Positions 1 through 9,421 of a DNA stretch of 64,000 nt are shown here, piece by piece. The DNA is from Amycolatopsis dendrobii (GTDB lineage Bacteria > Actinomycetota > Actinomycetes > Mycobacteriales > Pseudonocardiaceae). The first letter of the stretch is position 1. Each line of letters opens with the position of its first letter. The stretch spans positions 62,001-126,000 of the forward strand of contig NZ_JACGZW010000003.1 in assembly GCF_014145675.1 (NCBI RefSeq), read 5' to 3'. A program made the position numbers and the translations under genes. The notes beneath the pieces are model-generated. The model was not told where the DNA came from. It made no database searches and saw only the letters and a program-made list of their open reading frames with translations.

Positions 1-801
1 CGGGTGGCCCGTAGCGCGGACGAGGCCGGGTTCGCATACCTGTCGGTGATGGACCATTTCTTCCAGATTTCCAGCTACGGCCCGCCCGAGCACGAAATGC
101 TGGAAGCCTGGACCACGCTCGGCTTCCTCGCCGCGCACACCGAACGCGTCAAGCTGCTCACGCTTGTCACCGGCGTGATCTACCGGCACCCCGGACTGCT
201 CGCGAAGGCGGCGACGACGCTCGACGTGCTCTCCGGCGGGCGGGCGATCCTCGGCATCGGAGCGGGCTGGAACGAGGAGGAGTCCCGTGCGCTCGGATTC
301 CGGTTCCCGCCGATGAAGGAGCGGTTCGAACAGCTCGAGGACGCGCTCCGGTACGTCCACCAGATGTGGGCCGAGGGCGACGAACCCTTTGCCGGCACGC
401 ACGTCAGCGGTGAGCGGTTGCTCAACAGCCCGCAGCCGATCCAGCGGCCGCATCCGCCGATCATGATCGGGGGCAGCGGCGAGAAGAAGACGCTGCGGTT
501 CGTCGCACAATACGCCGACATCTGCAATTTGCTGCCCAACGCGGACCTTCCGCGCAAACTGGAAGTGCTGAAGCAGCACTGCGAGGACGTCGGCCGCGAC
601 TACTCCGAGATCACGAAAACCGCATCGCTGCGGCTGGATACCGGTGAAAACGGCGAGAAAACCGGGCAACTGCTGGATGAACTGGGCCGGCTGTCGGAGC
701 TCGGGTTCAGCGTCGCGACCGGCTGGGCGCACGGCGTCCCGGATCCCGCGGTGCTCGAACGATTCGCCACCGAAGTGATCCCGGCGGCGGAAAAACTGTG
801 A
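1..801 (+). CDS. F420-dependent LLM-class oxidoreductase, 5' partial
   Basis: The reading frame is open to the left edge, so the gene begins before the window; the GTG at position 4 is unlikely to be the real start. About 265 residues are visible, whereas family members are usually 290-330 residues, so a few dozen N-terminal residues are probably missing. The visible part has the bacterial-luciferase-like TIM-barrel pattern: an early DEAGF segment followed by VMDHFF, a GIGAGW loop before an acidic stretch, and a PIMIGGSGEKK segment typical of F420-dependent members. These enzymes use reduced coenzyme F420 for hydride transfer to varied substrates; the substrate here cannot be told. The gene ends just before a strong hairpin and is not coupled to the glycan genes that follow. 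Confidence 0.8.
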   Translation, partial: RVARSADEAGFAYLSVMDHFFQISSYGPPEHEMLEAWTTLGFLAAHTERVKLLTLVTGVIYRHPGLLAKAATTLDVLSGGRAILGIGAGWNEEESRALGFRFPPMKERFEQLEDALRYVHQMWAEGDEPFAGTHVSGERLLNSPQPIQRPHPPIMIGGSGEKKTLRFVAQYADICNLLPNADLPRKLEVLKQHCEDVGRDYSEITKTASLRLDTGENGEKTGQLLDELGRLSELGFSVATGWAHGVPDPAVLERFATEVIPAAEKL

Positions 802-807
802 TCCGCT

Positions 808-859
808 GACGAACGGGTGACGGCTGCGCCATCCGGTGCCTGCCGCCCACCCGTTCGTC
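808..859 (+). terminator. hairpin terminator after the oxidoreductase
   Basis: A perfect 12-bp inverted repeat (GACGAACGGGTG at 808-819, CACCCGTTCGTC at 848-859) encloses a 28-nt loop and begins seven bases after the stop codon. No T-run follows, which is common in actinomycetes. It separates the oxidoreductase from the glycan operon that starts at 1004. Confidence 0.65.
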
Positions 860-1003
860 GCAGCACCTCGCGGCATTCCGCCGCTGTCATTGTCTCGGTT
901 CCGAATCGACTCCGGTGACGTTCCCGGCGCGCTGTAACGACGGCCGGGTGCGGATCGACCTGCCCTACGCAGATCGCGCACACGAGTCGGAGGAGCCCGG
1001 TAC

Positions 1004-2242
1004 ATGACCACATGTCGACTCTGCGGTTCGGAAAGAACCGCCAGCGTGGTCGACCTCGGCGCGACCCCGCCGTGCGAGCGGTTCCTGACCGCCGCGCAGC
1101 TGGCCGAGCCCGAACCGACTTTCCCGCTGCATCTCGAAGTGTGCACGGAATGCTGGCTCGCGCAGCTCCCGCCGTTGCTCGACCCGGCCGACACTTTCAC
1201 CGATTACGCGTATTTCTCGTCTTTTTCCACCTCGTGGGTCGAGCACGCGAAACGGTTCACCGACGACGCGGTCGAGCGGCTCGGGCTGACCGACCGGTCT
1301 TTCGTCGTCGAGGTCGCCAGCAACGACGGATACCTCCTGAAGCACGTCGTGGAGCGCGGAATCCGTTGCCTCGGCGTGGAACCTTCGGTGAACGTCGGGC
1401 AAGCCGCGCGCGAGTCCGGGGTGCCGACGCACACCGCGTTCCTCTCCGAGGAGACCGGCCGGGAGGTGCGCGCCGAACACGGTCCGGCCGACCTGGTCGT
1501 GGCGAACAACGTTTACGCCCACATCCCGGACATCCGCGGGTTCACCCACGGGCTGCGCGCGCTCGTCGCGAACGACGGCTGGGTGTCGATCGAGGTGCAG
1601 CATCTGCTCACGCTGATCGAGAAGAACCAGTACGACACGATCTACCACGAGCATTTCCAGTACTACACCGTCGAATCCGCGCGACGGGCGCTGGCGGGCG
1701 GCGGGCTGACCGTCGTCGACGTCGAACTCCTTCCCACGCACGGCGGGTCGATCCGGCTCTGGGCGCGGCCGGCGGAGTCCGCCGGGGAGCCGAGCGCGCG
1801 GATGACCGACGTGCTGGCGCGGGAGAAGGCCGCCGGACTGCACGAGCTGTCCGGGTACACCGAATTCGCCGACCGGGTCACCCGCGTCCGGCTCGAATTG
1901 CTCGAATTTCTCCTCGCCGCCCGGAAAACCGGGAAAACGGTCGTCGGCTACGGCGCGCCCGGCAAGGGCAACACCCTGCTCAACCACTGCGGCATCCGCC
2001 CGGACCTGCTGGCCTACACGGTGGACCGCAATCCCTACAAGCACGGGCGGTTCACTCCGGGCACCCGGATCCCGGTCGTGGAGCCGGACCGGATCGCGGC
2101 CGACCGGCCGGACTACGTGCTCGTCCTGCCCTGGAACCTGCGGGACGAACTGACCGAGCAGCTCTCCTACGTCGGCGCGTGGGGCGGCAAGCTCGTCTTC
2201 CCGATTCCGCGCCTGGAAATCGTCGAGGTGGCAGTGAAGTGA
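1004..2242 (+). CDS. sugar C-methyltransferase family SAM-dependent methyltransferase
   Basis: A 412-residue protein with the three-part layout of deoxysugar C-methyltransferases (TylC3/EvaC-like). The N-terminal zinc-binding module has C4, C7, C47 and C50. A Rossmann SAM-binding core follows, with VVEVASNDGYLL at 101-112, and then a C-terminal domain containing GYGAPGKGNTLL. The YHEHFQYY segment at 214-221 is strongly conserved in this family, and its histidines are the usual catalytic candidates. These enzymes add a methyl group to a carbon of an NDP-4-keto sugar. A GGAGGAG ribosome-binding site lies about 8 nt before the ATG. This is the first gene of a ten-gene plus-strand operon and overlaps the next gene by 4 nt (GTGA). 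The exact sugar is not known. Confidence 0.85.
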   Translation: MTTCRLCGSERTASVVDLGATPPCERFLTAAQLAEPEPTFPLHLEVCTECWLAQLPPLLDPADTFTDYAYFSSFSTSWVEHAKRFTDDAVERLGLTDRSFVVEVASNDGYLLKHVVERGIRCLGVEPSVNVGQAARESGVPTHTAFLSEETGREVRAEHGPADLVVANNVYAHIPDIRGFTHGLRALVANDGWVSIEVQHLLTLIEKNQYDTIYHEHFQYYTVESARRALAGGGLTVVDVELLPTHGGSIRLWARPAESAGEPSARMTDVLAREKAAGLHELSGYTEFADRVTRVRLELLEFLLAARKTGKTVVGYGAPGKGNTLLNHCGIRPDLLAYTVDRNPYKHGRFTPGTRIPVVEPDRIAADRPDYVLVLPWNLRDELTEQLSYVGAWGGKLVFPIPRLEIVEVAVK

Positions 2243-3027
2243 AGGTCGTTCTGTTCTGCGGCGGGTACGGCATGCGGATGCGCAGCAGCGAAGCGTCCGA
2301 CGTGCCCAAGCCGATGGCAATGGTCGGGCCGCGCCCGCTGATCTGGCACGTGATGCGCTACTACGCGCATTTCGGGCACACCGAGTTCGTGCTGTGCCTC
2401 GGCTACGGCGCGCACCACATCAAGGACTTCTTCCTGCACTACGAGGAAACGACGTCCAACGATTTCGTGCTGCGCGGCGGGAAGCCGGAACTGCTGTCCA
2501 CCGACATCGCCGACTGGACAATCTCCTTCGTGCAGACCGGCATCGAGTCGCCGATCGGCGAACGGCTGCGCCGCGTGCGCGACTATCTCGACGGCGACGA
2601 GATGTTCCTCGCCAACTACGCCGACGTCCTCACCGACGCACCGCTGGACAACATCGTCGAGCGGTTCGCGGGCAGCGACGCGGGCGCGTCGATGCTCGTC
2701 GTGCCGCCGCAGTCGTCGTTCCACTGCGTCGAGATGGACGAGGGCGGCCGGATCGGCGCGATCACGCCGGTCAGCGAACTCCCGCTGTGGGAGAACGGCG
2801 GTTACTTCGTGCTGCGGCAGGAGATTTTCGACCACATCCCGGAGAACGGCGACCTGGTCGCCGACGGCTGCGGCGAACTCGCGAAGCGCGGCCGGCTGCT
2901 CGCCTACCCCTATCGCGGGTTCTGGAAGCCGACCGACACGGTCAAGGAACGCTACGCACTCGACGCCGCCTACACGCACGGCGACCGGCCGTGGGCGTTG
3001 TGGGAACGCGAAAAGGTGCACGCGTGA
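2239..3027 (+). CDS. RfbF-like sugar-1-phosphate nucleotidyltransferase
   Basis: 262 residues, starting at a GTG that overlaps the upstream stop codon. The N-terminus carries the nucleotide-binding signature in modified form (FCGGYGMRMR, then KPM). The C-terminus ends with GFWKPTDT and a PWALWE tail, both typical of glucose-1-phosphate cytidylyltransferase (RfbF). The expected reaction is CTP (or another NTP) plus hexose-1-phosphate giving NDP-hexose and pyrophosphate. Together with the C-methyltransferase, epimerase and 3,5-epimerase nearby it probably supplies the activated precursor of a branched or deoxy sugar. Nucleotide specificity cannot be fixed by reading alone. It overlaps the next gene by 4 nt. 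Confidence 0.82.
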   Translation: MKVVLFCGGYGMRMRSSEASDVPKPMAMVGPRPLIWHVMRYYAHFGHTEFVLCLGYGAHHIKDFFLHYEETTSNDFVLRGGKPELLSTDIADWTISFVQTGIESPIGERLRRVRDYLDGDEMFLANYADVLTDAPLDNIVERFAGSDAGASMLVVPPQSSFHCVEMDEGGRIGAITPVSELPLWENGGYFVLRQEIFDHIPENGDLVADGCGELAKRGRLLAYPYRGFWKPTDTVKERYALDAAYTHGDRPWALWEREKVHA

Positions 3028-3668
3028 TCCGTCTCGGCGCCGAGTTGAAGAGCATCGTCGTGCTCGGCGCGCATTGCGACGACATCGCCATCGGGGCGGG
3101 CGGCACGCTCCTCGAGATCTGCGGACAGCGTCCCGGGCTTCAGGTCGACGCGCTGGTGCTGTCCGGCGGCGGCACCGACCGGGAGACCGAGGAACGCGCC
3201 GCGCTGGCCGCGTTCTGCCCGGGTGCGGAGCTGAACGTCACCGTGCTCAAACTGCCGGACGGCCGCCTCCCCTCGCATTGGGAAGAGGCCAAGAACGCGC
3301 TGGAAGACCTCCGCCGCCGCACCGATCCGGACGTCGTGTTCGCGCCCCGCACCATCGACGCGCACCAGGACCACCGAGGGCTCGCGCAACTCGTTCCCAC
3401 GGTGTTCCGCGGGCATCTGACGCTGGGTTACGAGATCGTCAAATGGGACGGGGACCTCGGACGGCTGCCCGCGTACGCGCCGATGTCCGACGACGTCATG
3501 CAGCGCAAGATCGAACTGCTGCACCAGCATTACGGCTCGCAGCAGCACCGGCCGTGGTACGACCGCGAGGCGTTCCTCGGCCTCGCGCGGATTCGCGGAA
3601 TCGAATGCCAAGAACGCTATGCCGAGGCGTTCGAGGCGAACAAACTCGTCATCGACCTAAGGGGCTGA
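3024..3668 (+). CDS. PIG-L/LmbE family deacetylase
   Basis: 214 residues from a GTG overlapping the previous stop. The zinc site is recognisable: AHCDD at 16-20 (the family usually has AHPDD, so proline is replaced by cysteine) and DAHQDH at 112-117, giving H17, D20 and H117 as likely ligands, with D19 the likely catalytic base. Family members (MshB, TeicO-type) remove N-acetyl groups from amino sugars, either in nucleotide-sugar pathways or on finished glycoconjugates. The tight coupling to nucleotide-sugar genes suggests deacetylation of a GlcNAc-type intermediate. The short length fits the compact LmbE form. Confidence 0.82.
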   Translation: MIRLGAELKSIVVLGAHCDDIAIGAGGTLLEICGQRPGLQVDALVLSGGGTDRETEERAALAAFCPGAELNVTVLKLPDGRLPSHWEEAKNALEDLRRRTDPDVVFAPRTIDAHQDHRGLAQLVPTVFRGHLTLGYEIVKWDGDLGRLPAYAPMSDDVMQRKIELLHQHYGSQQHRPWYDREAFLGLARIRGIECQERYAEAFEANKLVIDLRG

Positions 3669-3672
3669 AGGA

Positions 3673-4695
3673 ATGCGCGTGCTGCTCACGGGGCACACGG
3701 GATATCTGGGCACGGTGATGGCTCCGGTGCTCGCCGCGGCGGGACACGAGGTCGTCGGCCTCGACTCGGGCTTGTTCGCCGCCTGTGTGCTCGGCCCGGC
3801 CCCGCGCGATCCGGTCGGGCTGGCCGTCGACCTGCGGGACGTGAAAGCCGAACACTTGCGGGGGTTCGACGCGGTGATCCACCTCGCCGCGCTGTCCAAC
3901 GACCCGCTCGGCTCGCTCGCCCCCGAGCTGACCTACGACATCAACCACCGCGCGTCGGTCAAGCTCGCGAAACTCGCGAAGGATGCCGGGGTTTCCCGGT
4001 TCCTCTACGCCTCGACCTGCTCCGTCTACGGCGCTTCCGGCGGCAGCGGCCTGGTCGACGAGGACGCGCCGCTGCGGCCGGTGACGCCGTACGCGGAGTC
4101 GAAGGTCCGCGTGGAAGCCGAGGTTTCCGAACTCGCCGACGACGGCTTCACCCCGGTGTACCTGCGCAACGCCACCGCGTTCGGCTTCTCGCCGCGGCTG
4201 CGCGCCGACATCGTGCTGAACAACCTCGTCGGCCACGCCTATCTGTCCGGCGAGGTCCTCGTGCTCTCCGACGGCACACCGTGGCGGCCGCTCGTGCACG
4301 CCGACGACATCGCCCACGCCTTCACCGCCGCTCTCGAAGCGCCGCGCGAAGCCGTGCACAACAAGGCGTTCAACATCGGCACCGAACGCAACAACGTGAC
4401 CGTCGCCGAGATCGCCGAAGAGGTCGTCGCGGTGGTGCCCGGCTCGAAGCTGCGGATCACCGGCGAGGCCGGGGCCGACCCGCGTTCGTACCGGGTCGAT
4501 TTCTCCCGGTTCCGCGACGCGGTCCCGGCGTTCGACTGCAAGTGGGGCGTGAAAGACGGTGCGCTGCAACTGTTCGACGCCTACCGCCGCAACAGCCTCA
4601 CCCAGGAGCAGTTCCAGCACCGCTTCACCCGGCTGAACTGGTTGAGCGACCGGCAGGCCGCCGGCGCGGTCGACGCCACCCTGCGGCACGCCTGA
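3673..4695 (+). CDS. NAD-dependent epimerase/dehydratase (extended SDR)
   Basis: 340 residues. The N-terminal Rossmann motif is GHTGYLG (G7, G10, G13). The active site has serine/threonine in YASTCSVYG (112-120) and YAESK, with Y140 and K144. The substrate half contains the RPLVHADD segment seen in nucleotide-sugar epimerases and 4,6-dehydratases. It probably acts on the NDP-sugar made by the upstream nucleotidyltransferase, either as a 4-epimerase/4-reductase or a dehydratase; the sequence does not decide. It begins 4 nt after the PIG-L stop, and its TGA shares one base with the ATG of the next gene. Confidence 0.82.
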   Translation: MRVLLTGHTGYLGTVMAPVLAAAGHEVVGLDSGLFAACVLGPAPRDPVGLAVDLRDVKAEHLRGFDAVIHLAALSNDPLGSLAPELTYDINHRASVKLAKLAKDAGVSRFLYASTCSVYGASGGSGLVDEDAPLRPVTPYAESKVRVEAEVSELADDGFTPVYLRNATAFGFSPRLRADIVLNNLVGHAYLSGEVLVLSDGTPWRPLVHADDIAHAFTAALEAPREAVHNKAFNIGTERNNVTVAEIAEEVVAVVPGSKLRITGEAGADPRSYRVDFSRFRDAVPAFDCKWGVKDGALQLFDAYRRNSLTQEQFQHRFTRLNWLSDRQAAGAVDATLRHA

Positions 4696-5960
4696 TGCGC
4701 ACGGGGCCCGAGATGCACGCTCTGGTGGAACGGTTGTACCCGTTCTGCCGGAGCATCACCGGCGACGGCGTCCGGCAGACCCTTGCCGTCATCGGCGAGC
4801 ACCTCCCGCTCGACCGGTACGAGGTGCCCAGCGGCACCGAGGTGCTGGACTGGACCGTGCCGCCGGAGTGGAACATCCGCGACGCCTTCGTCGCGGATTC
4901 CTCCGGGCGGCGGGTGATCGATTTCCGGAAGTCGAACCTGCACGTGGTCGGCTACAGCGTCCCGGTCGACCGGGTCGTCAGCCTCACCGAACTGCGCACG
5001 CACCTGCACACGCTGCCGCAGCAGCCGTCGCTGATCCCGTACCGCACCAGCTATTACTCCCCCACGTGGGGTTTCTGCCTCGCCCAGGACGTGCTCGACA
5101 CGCTCCCGGACGGCGACTACCACGCCAAAATCGACTCGACGCTCGCCGACGGCCATCTCACCTACGCCGAGCACGTCGTGCCGGGCGAGGTGTCCGACGA
5201 GGTGCTCGTCTCGTGCCACCTCTGCCATCCGTCACTGGCCAACGACAATCTCGCCGGCATCGCGGTAGCCGTGGCGCTCGCCCAGGCGCTGGCCGAGGAG
5301 AAGCCGTACTACACCTACCGCTTCCTGTTCATGCCCGGCACGATCGGCGCGATCACCTGGCTGGCGCGCAATGCCGAGCGCATCGAGCAGGTCAAGCACG
5401 GCGTCGTGCTGGCCTGCGCCGGCGACCGGGGTTCGCTGACCTACAAACGGAGCCGACGCGGCAACGCCGACATCGACCGGGTCTTCGCACACATCCTCAA
5501 GGACAAACCGCACGAGATCCGCGAGTTCTCGCCGTACGGCTACGACGAGCGCCAGTTCTGCTCCCCCGGCTTCAACCTCGGCGTCGGATCGCTCACGCGC
5601 ACGCCGTACGCGGGCTACCCGGAATACCACACCTCGGCGGACAACCCGTCCTTCGTCGACCCGGACTCGATGGCCGACACTCTCGACACACTGCGGACGG
5701 CGTTCTCCGTGCTGGACCGCAACCGGCGCTATGTGAACCTCAGCCCGTACGGCGAACCGCAACTCGGCAAGCGCGGACTGTACGACTCGCTCGGCGGGCG
5801 CAGCGACGCGAAACAAGCGCAACTGGCCATGCTGTGGGTGCTCAGCCTCTCCGACGGCGACCACAGCCTCCTCGACATCGCCGAACGGGCGGACCTGCCG
5901 TTCGGTGCCGTAGCCGCGGCGGCCGATGCCCTTCAGGCCGCCGGACTGCTGAAGGAGTGA
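4695..5960 (+). CDS. DUF4910 (DUF2172-containing) aminopeptidase-like protein
   Basis: 421 residues, with ATG overlapping the previous TGA. It matches the layout of the DUF4910 family: an M28-like di-metal hydrolase fold interrupted by a DUF2172 insert, plus a winged-helix-like C-terminal segment of about 80 residues. A metal-binding HLCHPSLANDN cluster is visible (H175, H178, D184), followed downstream by HTSADNPSF. Homologues are repeatedly found in actinobacterial and other polysaccharide or natural-product sugar clusters, but their reaction is not established. An amidase or peptidase acting on an aminoacyl-modified sugar is possible. No signal peptide is visible, so it is likely cytosolic. 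Confidence 0.75.
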   Translation: MRTGPEMHALVERLYPFCRSITGDGVRQTLAVIGEHLPLDRYEVPSGTEVLDWTVPPEWNIRDAFVADSSGRRVIDFRKSNLHVVGYSVPVDRVVSLTELRTHLHTLPQQPSLIPYRTSYYSPTWGFCLAQDVLDTLPDGDYHAKIDSTLADGHLTYAEHVVPGEVSDEVLVSCHLCHPSLANDNLAGIAVAVALAQALAEEKPYYTYRFLFMPGTIGAITWLARNAERIEQVKHGVVLACAGDRGSLTYKRSRRGNADIDRVFAHILKDKPHEIREFSPYGYDERQFCSPGFNLGVGSLTRTPYAGYPEYHTSADNPSFVDPDSMADTLDTLRTAFSVLDRNRRYVNLSPYGEPQLGKRGLYDSLGGRSDAKQAQLAMLWVLSLSDGDHSLLDIAERADLPFGAVAAAADALQAAGLLKE

Positions 5961-5964
5961 GGCC

Positions 5965-7293
5965 GTGCCGTCGATCCTGCGTTCGCGAGCCGTCCGCGCG
6001 ATGGCGGGACGGCTCAGCTGGGGCCTTGGGGACCAGGCTGTTTCGAGCCTGACCAACTTCGTGGTCGGCCTTTACGTCGCGCGTTCGCTCGGCGCGACGG
6101 CGTTCGGCCTGTTCAGCATCGCGTGGGTGACGTACGGCGTCATTCTCAACATCTCGCGCGGCCTCGCCACCGACCCGCTGATGGTGCGCTTCTCCGGCGT
6201 CGCCAGGGCGAGCTGGCGGACCGCGGTGGGCCAGGCCGTCGGGACGGCGTTCGTGGTGGGCGTCGCTTCCGGGCTGGTCAGTGTCCTGTTTGGACTCGTC
6301 GTGGGCGGGGAGCTCGGCGCCGCGTTCGTGGCGCTCGGGGCGGTGCTGCCGTTCCTGCTCGTCCAGGACGCCTGGCGGTTCGGGTTCTTCGCGCAGGGCA
6401 CCGGGCACAAGGCGTTCGTCAACGACGGGATCCAGGCCGTCGCGTTGTTCCCGGCGCTGGTGCTGGCCGCGCGCTACGACACCGTGGTCGCGTTCCTGCT
6501 GGCCTGGGGCTGTTCGGCCGGGGTCGCGGCCGCGTTCGGCTGGGTGCAGACGAGCGTGCTGCCGCGGCTCGGCGGGGTGCGCGGGTGGCTGCGGGACCAT
6601 CGCGATCTGGGTGTGCGCTACCTCGTCGAGAACGTCAGCAACAGCGGTTCGTCGCAGCTGCGCGCGTACGGGCTGGGCGCGATTTCCGGGCTGGCCGCGG
6701 TCGGCACGGTGCGCGGGGCGGAACAGCTGCTCGGGCCGTTTCTCGCGCTGCTCATGGGACTTTCCCTCGTCACCGTCGCCGAGGGGGCGCGGGTGCTCCG
6801 GCAGTCGCCGCATCGGCTGTGGCATTTCTGCGTGGTGCTCGGTGCCGCGCAGGCGGCCGCTGCCCTGATCTGGGGACTCGGACTGTGGTTCTTCGTTCCC
6901 GAAGACGCCGGCCGGTTCGTGCTCGGGTCGCTGTGGGACAGCTCGTCGCTGCTGGTCCCGGCGGTCACGATGGCGGTCGTCGGCGCGAGCTTCACCACCG
7001 GCGCGACGGCCGGGCTCCGCGCGCTCGGGATGGCGCGGCGGAGCTTGCGGTCGCAGCTGATCGCGTCCGCGTGCTACGTCGTGTTCGGCCTGATCGGGGC
7101 GGTGCTCGGCGGCGCGGCCGGTTCGGAGTGGGGCGTCGCGGCCGCCACTCTCACCGGTTCGGCCGTGTGGTGGTGGCAGCTGCGCAGCGCACTGCGCGAC
7201 CACTTCGCCGCGGACGTCGAATTTCCCGCCGCGTCAGGTTCATTCAGCCAAGCAGAACTCCATTCGGCTTCCGAGGAGATGAAACCGGCATGA
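5965..7293 (+). CDS. Wzx-like polysaccharide flippase / membrane transporter
   Basis: 442 residues with about a dozen hydrophobic segments spread along the whole length. An N-terminal pattern (SWGLGDQAVSSLTNF, then VARSLGATAFGLF) is typical of the MOP superfamily that includes Wzx O-unit flippases. It most likely moves a lipid-linked oligosaccharide made by the neighbouring enzymes across the membrane. It overlaps the next glycosyltransferase start by 4 nt (ATGA). Codon bias and GC match its neighbours. A general MATE-type exporter is the main alternative, but the context favours a flippase. Confidence 0.75.
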   Translation: MPSILRSRAVRAMAGRLSWGLGDQAVSSLTNFVVGLYVARSLGATAFGLFSIAWVTYGVILNISRGLATDPLMVRFSGVARASWRTAVGQAVGTAFVVGVASGLVSVLFGLVVGGELGAAFVALGAVLPFLLVQDAWRFGFFAQGTGHKAFVNDGIQAVALFPALVLAARYDTVVAFLLAWGCSAGVAAAFGWVQTSVLPRLGGVRGWLRDHRDLGVRYLVENVSNSGSSQLRAYGLGAISGLAAVGTVRGAEQLLGPFLALLMGLSLVTVAEGARVLRQSPHRLWHFCVVLGAAQAAAALIWGLGLWFFVPEDAGRFVLGSLWDSSSLLVPAVTMAVVGASFTTGATAGLRALGMARRSLRSQLIASACYVVFGLIGAVLGGAAGSEWGVAAATLTGSAVWWWQLRSALRDHFAADVEFPAASGSFSQAELHSASEEMKPA

Positions 7294-8243
7294 GCACGGT
7301 GCCCCGGCTGACCATCGGTCTGCCCGTCTACAACGGAGAGGAATTCCTCAGCGAAGCACTCGACGCGCTGCTCGGGCAGACCTACGAGGACTTTGAGCTG
7401 ATCATCTCCGACAACGCGTCGCAAGACGGCACGGAAGAGATAGCCCGGAAGTACGCGCAGGAGGACTCGCGGATCCGGTATCTGCGCCAGCCGCGCAACA
7501 TCGGCGCGACCCCGAACCACAACGTCCTGCTCGACCAGGCGCGCGGCGAGCTGTTCAAATGGGCCTCGCACGACGATCTCTACGGCCGGGAGCTGCTGGC
7601 GAAGTGCGTCGAAGCGCTCGACGCGCGGCCGGAGATGATCCTCGCGCATTCGCATCAGGCGATCATCGACGAGAACGGCGCGGTGACCGTGCCGCTGGAC
7701 TACCGGCACCAGACGGACGCGCCGCGGCCGTCGATGCGGTTCAAGAGCCTGCTCTTCGAGCCTGGCGGGGACGATTTCTACGGCGTGATGCGCACAGACG
7801 TGTTGCGTCGGGTCACTCCGATGGACAGCTACCACCACGCCGATCGCACCTACGTGGCCGAGCTGGCGTTGCACGGGCCGTTCTACCAAGTGCCTGAGCT
7901 GCTGTACTTCCGCCGCGACCATCCGGACCGGGCGGAGCGCGCGAACCCGAGCAAACGCTCCCGCTGCGCGAACCTCGATCCGAAGCGCGGCAACGCGCTG
8001 CTGAACCCGACCGCGCGGCTGCTCGCCGAGTACGTCTGGGGTTTCGTGCACGGAATCCGCTCCGCGCCGCTGTCGTCGGGAGAACGCCGCGCCTGCTACC
8101 TCGCGCTGGTGGAATGGTTTGCCAGCCGGGCCCGGCCCGGCGGCGGCGGGGAACGCGTCGAGGACCGAGCTCCAGTGCACGCGGCCGAACTCAACCTCAC
8201 CGTCGACCGGGTGGTCGCGGGACGCGAACGGCGGGTGCCGTGA
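7290..8243 (+). CDS. family 2 glycosyltransferase
   Basis: 317 residues, ATG overlapping the flippase stop. The GT-A fold is clear: TIGLPVYNGEEFL near residues 8-20, LIISDNASQDGT, and an acidic SHDDLYG motif that likely binds the metal-nucleotide. The C-terminal part is long and basic with HPDRAERANPSKR. It should add a sugar from an NDP donor to a growing lipid-linked chain on the cytoplasmic face. Donor and acceptor are unknown. It is coupled by a 4-nt overlap to the pyruvyltransferase gene. Confidence 0.85.
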   Translation: MSTVPRLTIGLPVYNGEEFLSEALDALLGQTYEDFELIISDNASQDGTEEIARKYAQEDSRIRYLRQPRNIGATPNHNVLLDQARGELFKWASHDDLYGRELLAKCVEALDARPEMILAHSHQAIIDENGAVTVPLDYRHQTDAPRPSMRFKSLLFEPGGDDFYGVMRTDVLRRVTPMDSYHHADRTYVAELALHGPFYQVPELLYFRRDHPDRAERANPSKRSRCANLDPKRGNALLNPTARLLAEYVWGFVHGIRSAPLSSGERRACYLALVEWFASRARPGGGGERVEDRAPVHAAELNLTVDRVVAGRERRVP

Positions 8244-9421
8244 CTGTTCGAGTCGGAGTCTTCGGACTGCTCGGTTCAGGCAACCTCGGCAATGACGGCT
8301 CGCTGGAGGCGGTACTCGGCTTCCTGCGCGCCGAACATCCGTACGCGAAGGTGTCCGCGTTCTGCGGCGGGGCGGACACCATCCGGGCGCGGTACGGGAT
8401 CCCCGCGGTGCGGCTGAACTGGTACAGCGGCGAGTACCGGCACGCTTCCGGGCTGCGGTCGATCGTGACCAAGGGCCTCGGGAAGATCATCGACGTTTTC
8501 CGGACGGCGTGGTGGGTCCGGCGGCAGAACGTGGTGATCGTTCCCGGCATGGGCGTGCTGGAGGCGACGCTTCCGTTGCGGCCGTGGGGATTTCCGTACG
8601 CGCTCTTCCTGCTCTCGCTGTGCGGGCGGCTCGGGCGGACGAAGGTCGCACTGGTCAGCGTGGGTGCGGATCGGATTCGGGTGCCTGCCACACGGTTCCT
8701 CGTGCGGGCCGCGTCCCAGCTCGCGACGTATCGGTCCTTCCGCGATGAGCTCTCGCGCTCGGCGATGGCCGACATGGGTGTGCGGGTGACTGACGACCGC
8801 GTGTATCCCGATCTTGCGTTCGCCCTGCCGACGCCTGCCGCGGTCGAGGATCCGCGTGCCGTGGGCGTCGGGGTGATGGCTTACTACGGCGGCAACGACG
8901 ACCGTGCCCACGGCGAGGAGATCTACCGGGCGTACGTGGACGCGATGACGGAGTTCGTGCGGTATCTGGTCGCACAGGAGCGTCCGGTCCGGCTCTTCAT
9001 CGGCGACCGGATCGACCGTGAGGTGGTGGACGAGATCGTCGCGACAGTCGACTCTCCGCTGCTCTCCGCGGCCGTCCCCGGCACGCTGGGCGAGCTGATG
9101 CGCTCGATGGCCGAGGTGGGCACGGTCGTGGCTACCCGGTACCACAATGTGTTGTGCGCGTTGAAGGTCGGACGGCCGACGGTGGCCATCGGCTACGCGA
9201 AGAAGAACGACGTGCTGATGGCCGAAATGGGGCTCGGCGAGTTCTGCCAGGAAGCGCGCGCGATCGATGTGCCGCGGTTGGTCGAGCAGTTCGAGGAATT
9301 GCAGCGGCGAGCTCCGGAGCTGAAGGCGGAACTCGCCGCTCGCAACGAAGCCTGCAACCAGCAGTTGAAGGACCAGTTCGCGCTGTTGTCGAGGACGCTC
9401 ATTCCCGCGGAGGTGTCGTGA
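8240..9421 (+). CDS. polysaccharide pyruvyl transferase family protein
   Basis: 393 residues from a GTG that overlaps the previous stop. The start VGVFGLLGSGNLGNDG and the C-terminal ATRYHNVLCALKVGRPTV segment are hallmarks of the WcaK/CsaB family, which moves a pyruvyl group from phosphoenolpyruvate onto hexoses in capsules, exopolysaccharides and secondary wall polymers. Ketal pyruvate would give the polymer extra negative charge. Some family members act on other substrates, so the chemistry is inferred from family and context. It overlaps the next gene by 4 nt. Confidence 0.8.
   Translation: MTVRVGVFGLLGSGNLGNDGSLEAVLGFLRAEHPYAKVSAFCGGADTIRARYGIPAVRLNWYSGEYRHASGLRSIVTKGLGKIIDVFRTAWWVRRQNVVIVPGMGVLEATLPLRPWGFPYALFLLSLCGRLGRTKVALVSVGADRIRVPATRFLVRAASQLATYRSFRDELSRSAMADMGVRVTDDRVYPDLAFALPTPAAVEDPRAVGVGVMAYYGGNDDRAHGEEIYRAYVDAMTEFVRYLVAQERPVRLFIGDRIDREVVDEIVATVDSPLLSAAVPGTLGELMRSMAEVGTVVATRYHNVLCALKVGRPTVAIGYAKKNDVLMAEMGLGEFCQEARAIDVPRLVEQFEELQRRAPELKAELAARNEACNQQLKDQFALLSRTLIPAEVS

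Noticed and set aside
965..2320. Minus-strand frame opposite the C-methyltransferase gene
   Set aside because: No recognisable domain, and the plus strand carries a clear gene with ribosome site and operon overlaps.
5842..7203. Minus-strand frame opposite the flippase gene
   Set aside because: Arg/Glu/His-rich translation with no domain; the opposite strand encodes an evident membrane protein.
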